From Anaerolineales bacterium UBA4826 (GTDB lineage: Bacteria > Chloroflexota > Anaerolineae > UBA4142): a stretch of DNA of 7,779 nt. The first letter of the stretch is position 1. Each line of letters starts with the position of its first letter. The stretch lies in assembly GCA_002400365.1 (NCBI GenBank), contig DHFK01000015.1:31606-39384 (forward strand), given 5' to 3'. The notes below the pieces were generated by a model. The model had not been told where the DNA came from. It did not search any database and saw only the letters and a program-made list of their open reading frames with translations. Of the stretch, positions 6,801-7,779 are shown piece after piece. Made by a program: the position numbers and the translations under genes.

Positions 6801-7727
6801 ATGTTCGAACTCTGTTTTCTGGGGACCTCTGCCTCCGCGCCGAGCATCGAGCGCAACATGACTTCGACGCTGCTGGTTCACGAGGGCCAGCGCTTTTTGC
6901 TCGACTGCGCGGAGGGGACGCAGCGCCAAATCCTCCAAAGCGGACTCGGCTTCAAAGACCTGCGCCGGGTTCTGTTGACGCACGGACACCTCGATCACAT
7001 CCTGGGGCTCGGCGGCATCGTCTCGACGTTCGGTCGCTGGGAAGCGATCTCGCGCATCGAGATTTTCGGCGGGCGGTGGGCGATTGACCGCGTGCGCGAT
7101 TTGATGAAGGTCGTGCTGCGCGGCAAAGAGGTAGATATTGACATCGAATATGTCGAGGTCAAGCCAGGCGTTCTGATCGAAGAAAAGAATCTGACGATTT
7201 CCGCGTTTCCGGTGATTCATCGCGGCAGCGGCTGCTTTGGCTACGTGTTCCAGGAAAAGACAAAGTGCCCTTTTTTGGTCGAGCAAGCGGAAGCGCTCGG
7301 CGTGCCGGCGGGACCCGAGCGCAAACGCCTGGTCGCCGGCGAAACGATCATGCTGGCGGACGGGCGCAGCGTCAAGCCCGAAGATGTGTTGGGCGCGCCG
7401 GTACCGGGGACGAAACTCGTTTACGTCGGCGACATCGCGCGGACTGACGAGGTGCTCGCGCCCGCGCGCGGCGCGGACGCGTTGGTGATGGAGGCGACGT
7501 ACATCACGGAGGACGCCGAGACCGCGCGCCGGTACGGTCACATCACGGCGGCGGAAGCGGCGGGGTGCGCGCGCGACGCGCAGGTGAAGCAACTGTACCT
7601 GACGCACATCTCGCGGCGCTATTCCAGCGCGATGATTGACGCCGAAGCGCGCGCGATTTTCCCGAATACGATGGTCGCGAGCGATCTAGATCGCGCGGTG
7701 GTGCGGCGCGGCGTGGGCAATGAATGA
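6801..7727 (+). CDS. rnz: Ribonuclease Z (tRNA 3'-processing endonuclease)
   Basis: Zinc-dependent metallo-beta-lactamase-fold nuclease that cuts the 3' trailer from tRNA precursors. At 308 residues it has the usual length of the short, homodimeric bacterial form. Key features: FLGTSASAPS (6-15), DCAEGTQRQ (35-43), the zinc motif HGHLDH (61-66), and further zinc ligands H140 (FPVIH), D211 (VGDIAR), and H247 and H269 (RYGHITA, LTHISRRYS). The exosite arm that grips the tRNA elbow is present around 160-180, including the Gly-Pro motif GVPAGP (167-172). Small departures from the common pattern are GHITA rather than GHSTA and GDIAR rather than GDTR, neither of which removes a ligand. It starts on the base after the cyclase stop, is likely co-translated with it, and is followed by a strong hairpin. 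The function is housekeeping; its link to a cyclase is probably an operon accident or growth-state coupling. Confidence 0.95.
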   Translation: MFELCFLGTSASAPSIERNMTSTLLVHEGQRFLLDCAEGTQRQILQSGLGFKDLRRVLLTHGHLDHILGLGGIVSTFGRWEAISRIEIFGGRWAIDRVRDLMKVVLRGKEVDIDIEYVEVKPGVLIEEKNLTISAFPVIHRGSGCFGYVFQEKTKCPFLVEQAEALGVPAGPERKRLVAGETIMLADGRSVKPEDVLGAPVPGTKLVYVGDIARTDEVLAPARGADALVMEATYITEDAETARRYGHITAAEAAGCARDAQVKQLYLTHISRRYSSAMIDAEARAIFPNTMVASDLDRAVVRRGVGNE

Positions 7728-7740
7728 TGCTTTAGAGTAA

Positions 7741-7779
7741 ATCGGGCGATGGTTGTGGCAATCACAACCATCGCCCGAT
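7741..7779. terminator. Perfect 17-bp hairpin after rnz
   Basis: Bases 7741-7757 are the exact reverse complement of 7763-7779, with a 5-base GCAAT loop. This is the strongest hairpin in the window, 13 bases after the rnz stop. A short A/T-rich stretch (TAAAT) precedes it, and what follows lies outside, so a T run cannot be checked. It probably ends the cyclase-rnz transcript and may act in both directions. The stem could extend past the window edge. Confidence 0.8.

Overview
This window is a dense, GC-rich stretch of bacterial chromosome with five protein-coding genes, all on the + strand, and intergenic gaps no longer than about 170 bases. The best guess for the source is a member of the Chloroflexota (Anaerolineae-like). 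The guess rests on gene content: an archaeal-type fructose-bisphosphate aldolase/phosphatase, PknB-type kinases with Ala/Pro/Thr-rich linkers and C-terminal TolB-like or TPR domains, and a soluble GAF-PAS adenylyl cyclase. No marker gene such as an rRNA is present, so the assignment is inference.

Layout. (1) Positions 1-950 hold the C-terminal part of a bifunctional fructose-1,6-bisphosphate aldolase/phosphatase (gluconeogenesis), whose start lies before the window. (2) Positions 951-1122 carry a terminator-like hairpin, then a convincing sigma70-type promoter with a perfect TATAAT and a strong Shine-Dalgarno. (3) Positions 1123-3069 and 3176-4903 encode two paralogous membrane-anchored Ser/Thr kinases. 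Their catalytic domains align without gaps at about 59% identity by hand count, but what follows the membrane segment differs completely: a six-bladed TolB/PD40-like propeller in the first and five TPR repeats in the second. Between them lies a compact set of overlapping inverted repeats. (4) Positions 5067-6800 encode a soluble class III nucleotide cyclase (coiled coil, GAF, PAS, cyclase) with all catalytic residues and an ATP-type specificity pair. (5) Positions 6801-7727 encode ribonuclease Z, starting on the base after the cyclase stop. (6) The window closes with a 17-bp perfect hairpin, a likely terminator for the cyclase-rnz pair.

How the genes may work together. The two kinases probably form one signalling locus read from the promoter near 1071-1099. 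Each would couple a cytoplasmic kinase to a different extracytoplasmic sensor or scaffold. The cyclase adds a second signalling output (cAMP) and is likely co-translated with the housekeeping tRNA 3'-end nuclease. The aldolase/phosphatase appears transcriptionally separate. No mobile element, CRISPR array, tRNA or rRNA was seen. Nothing here is clearly a wholly new system. The most unusual points are the swapped sensor modules, a lipobox-like cysteine motif shared by both kinase membrane segments, the zero-gap cyclase-RNase Z junction, and the overlapping inverted repeats between the kinases.
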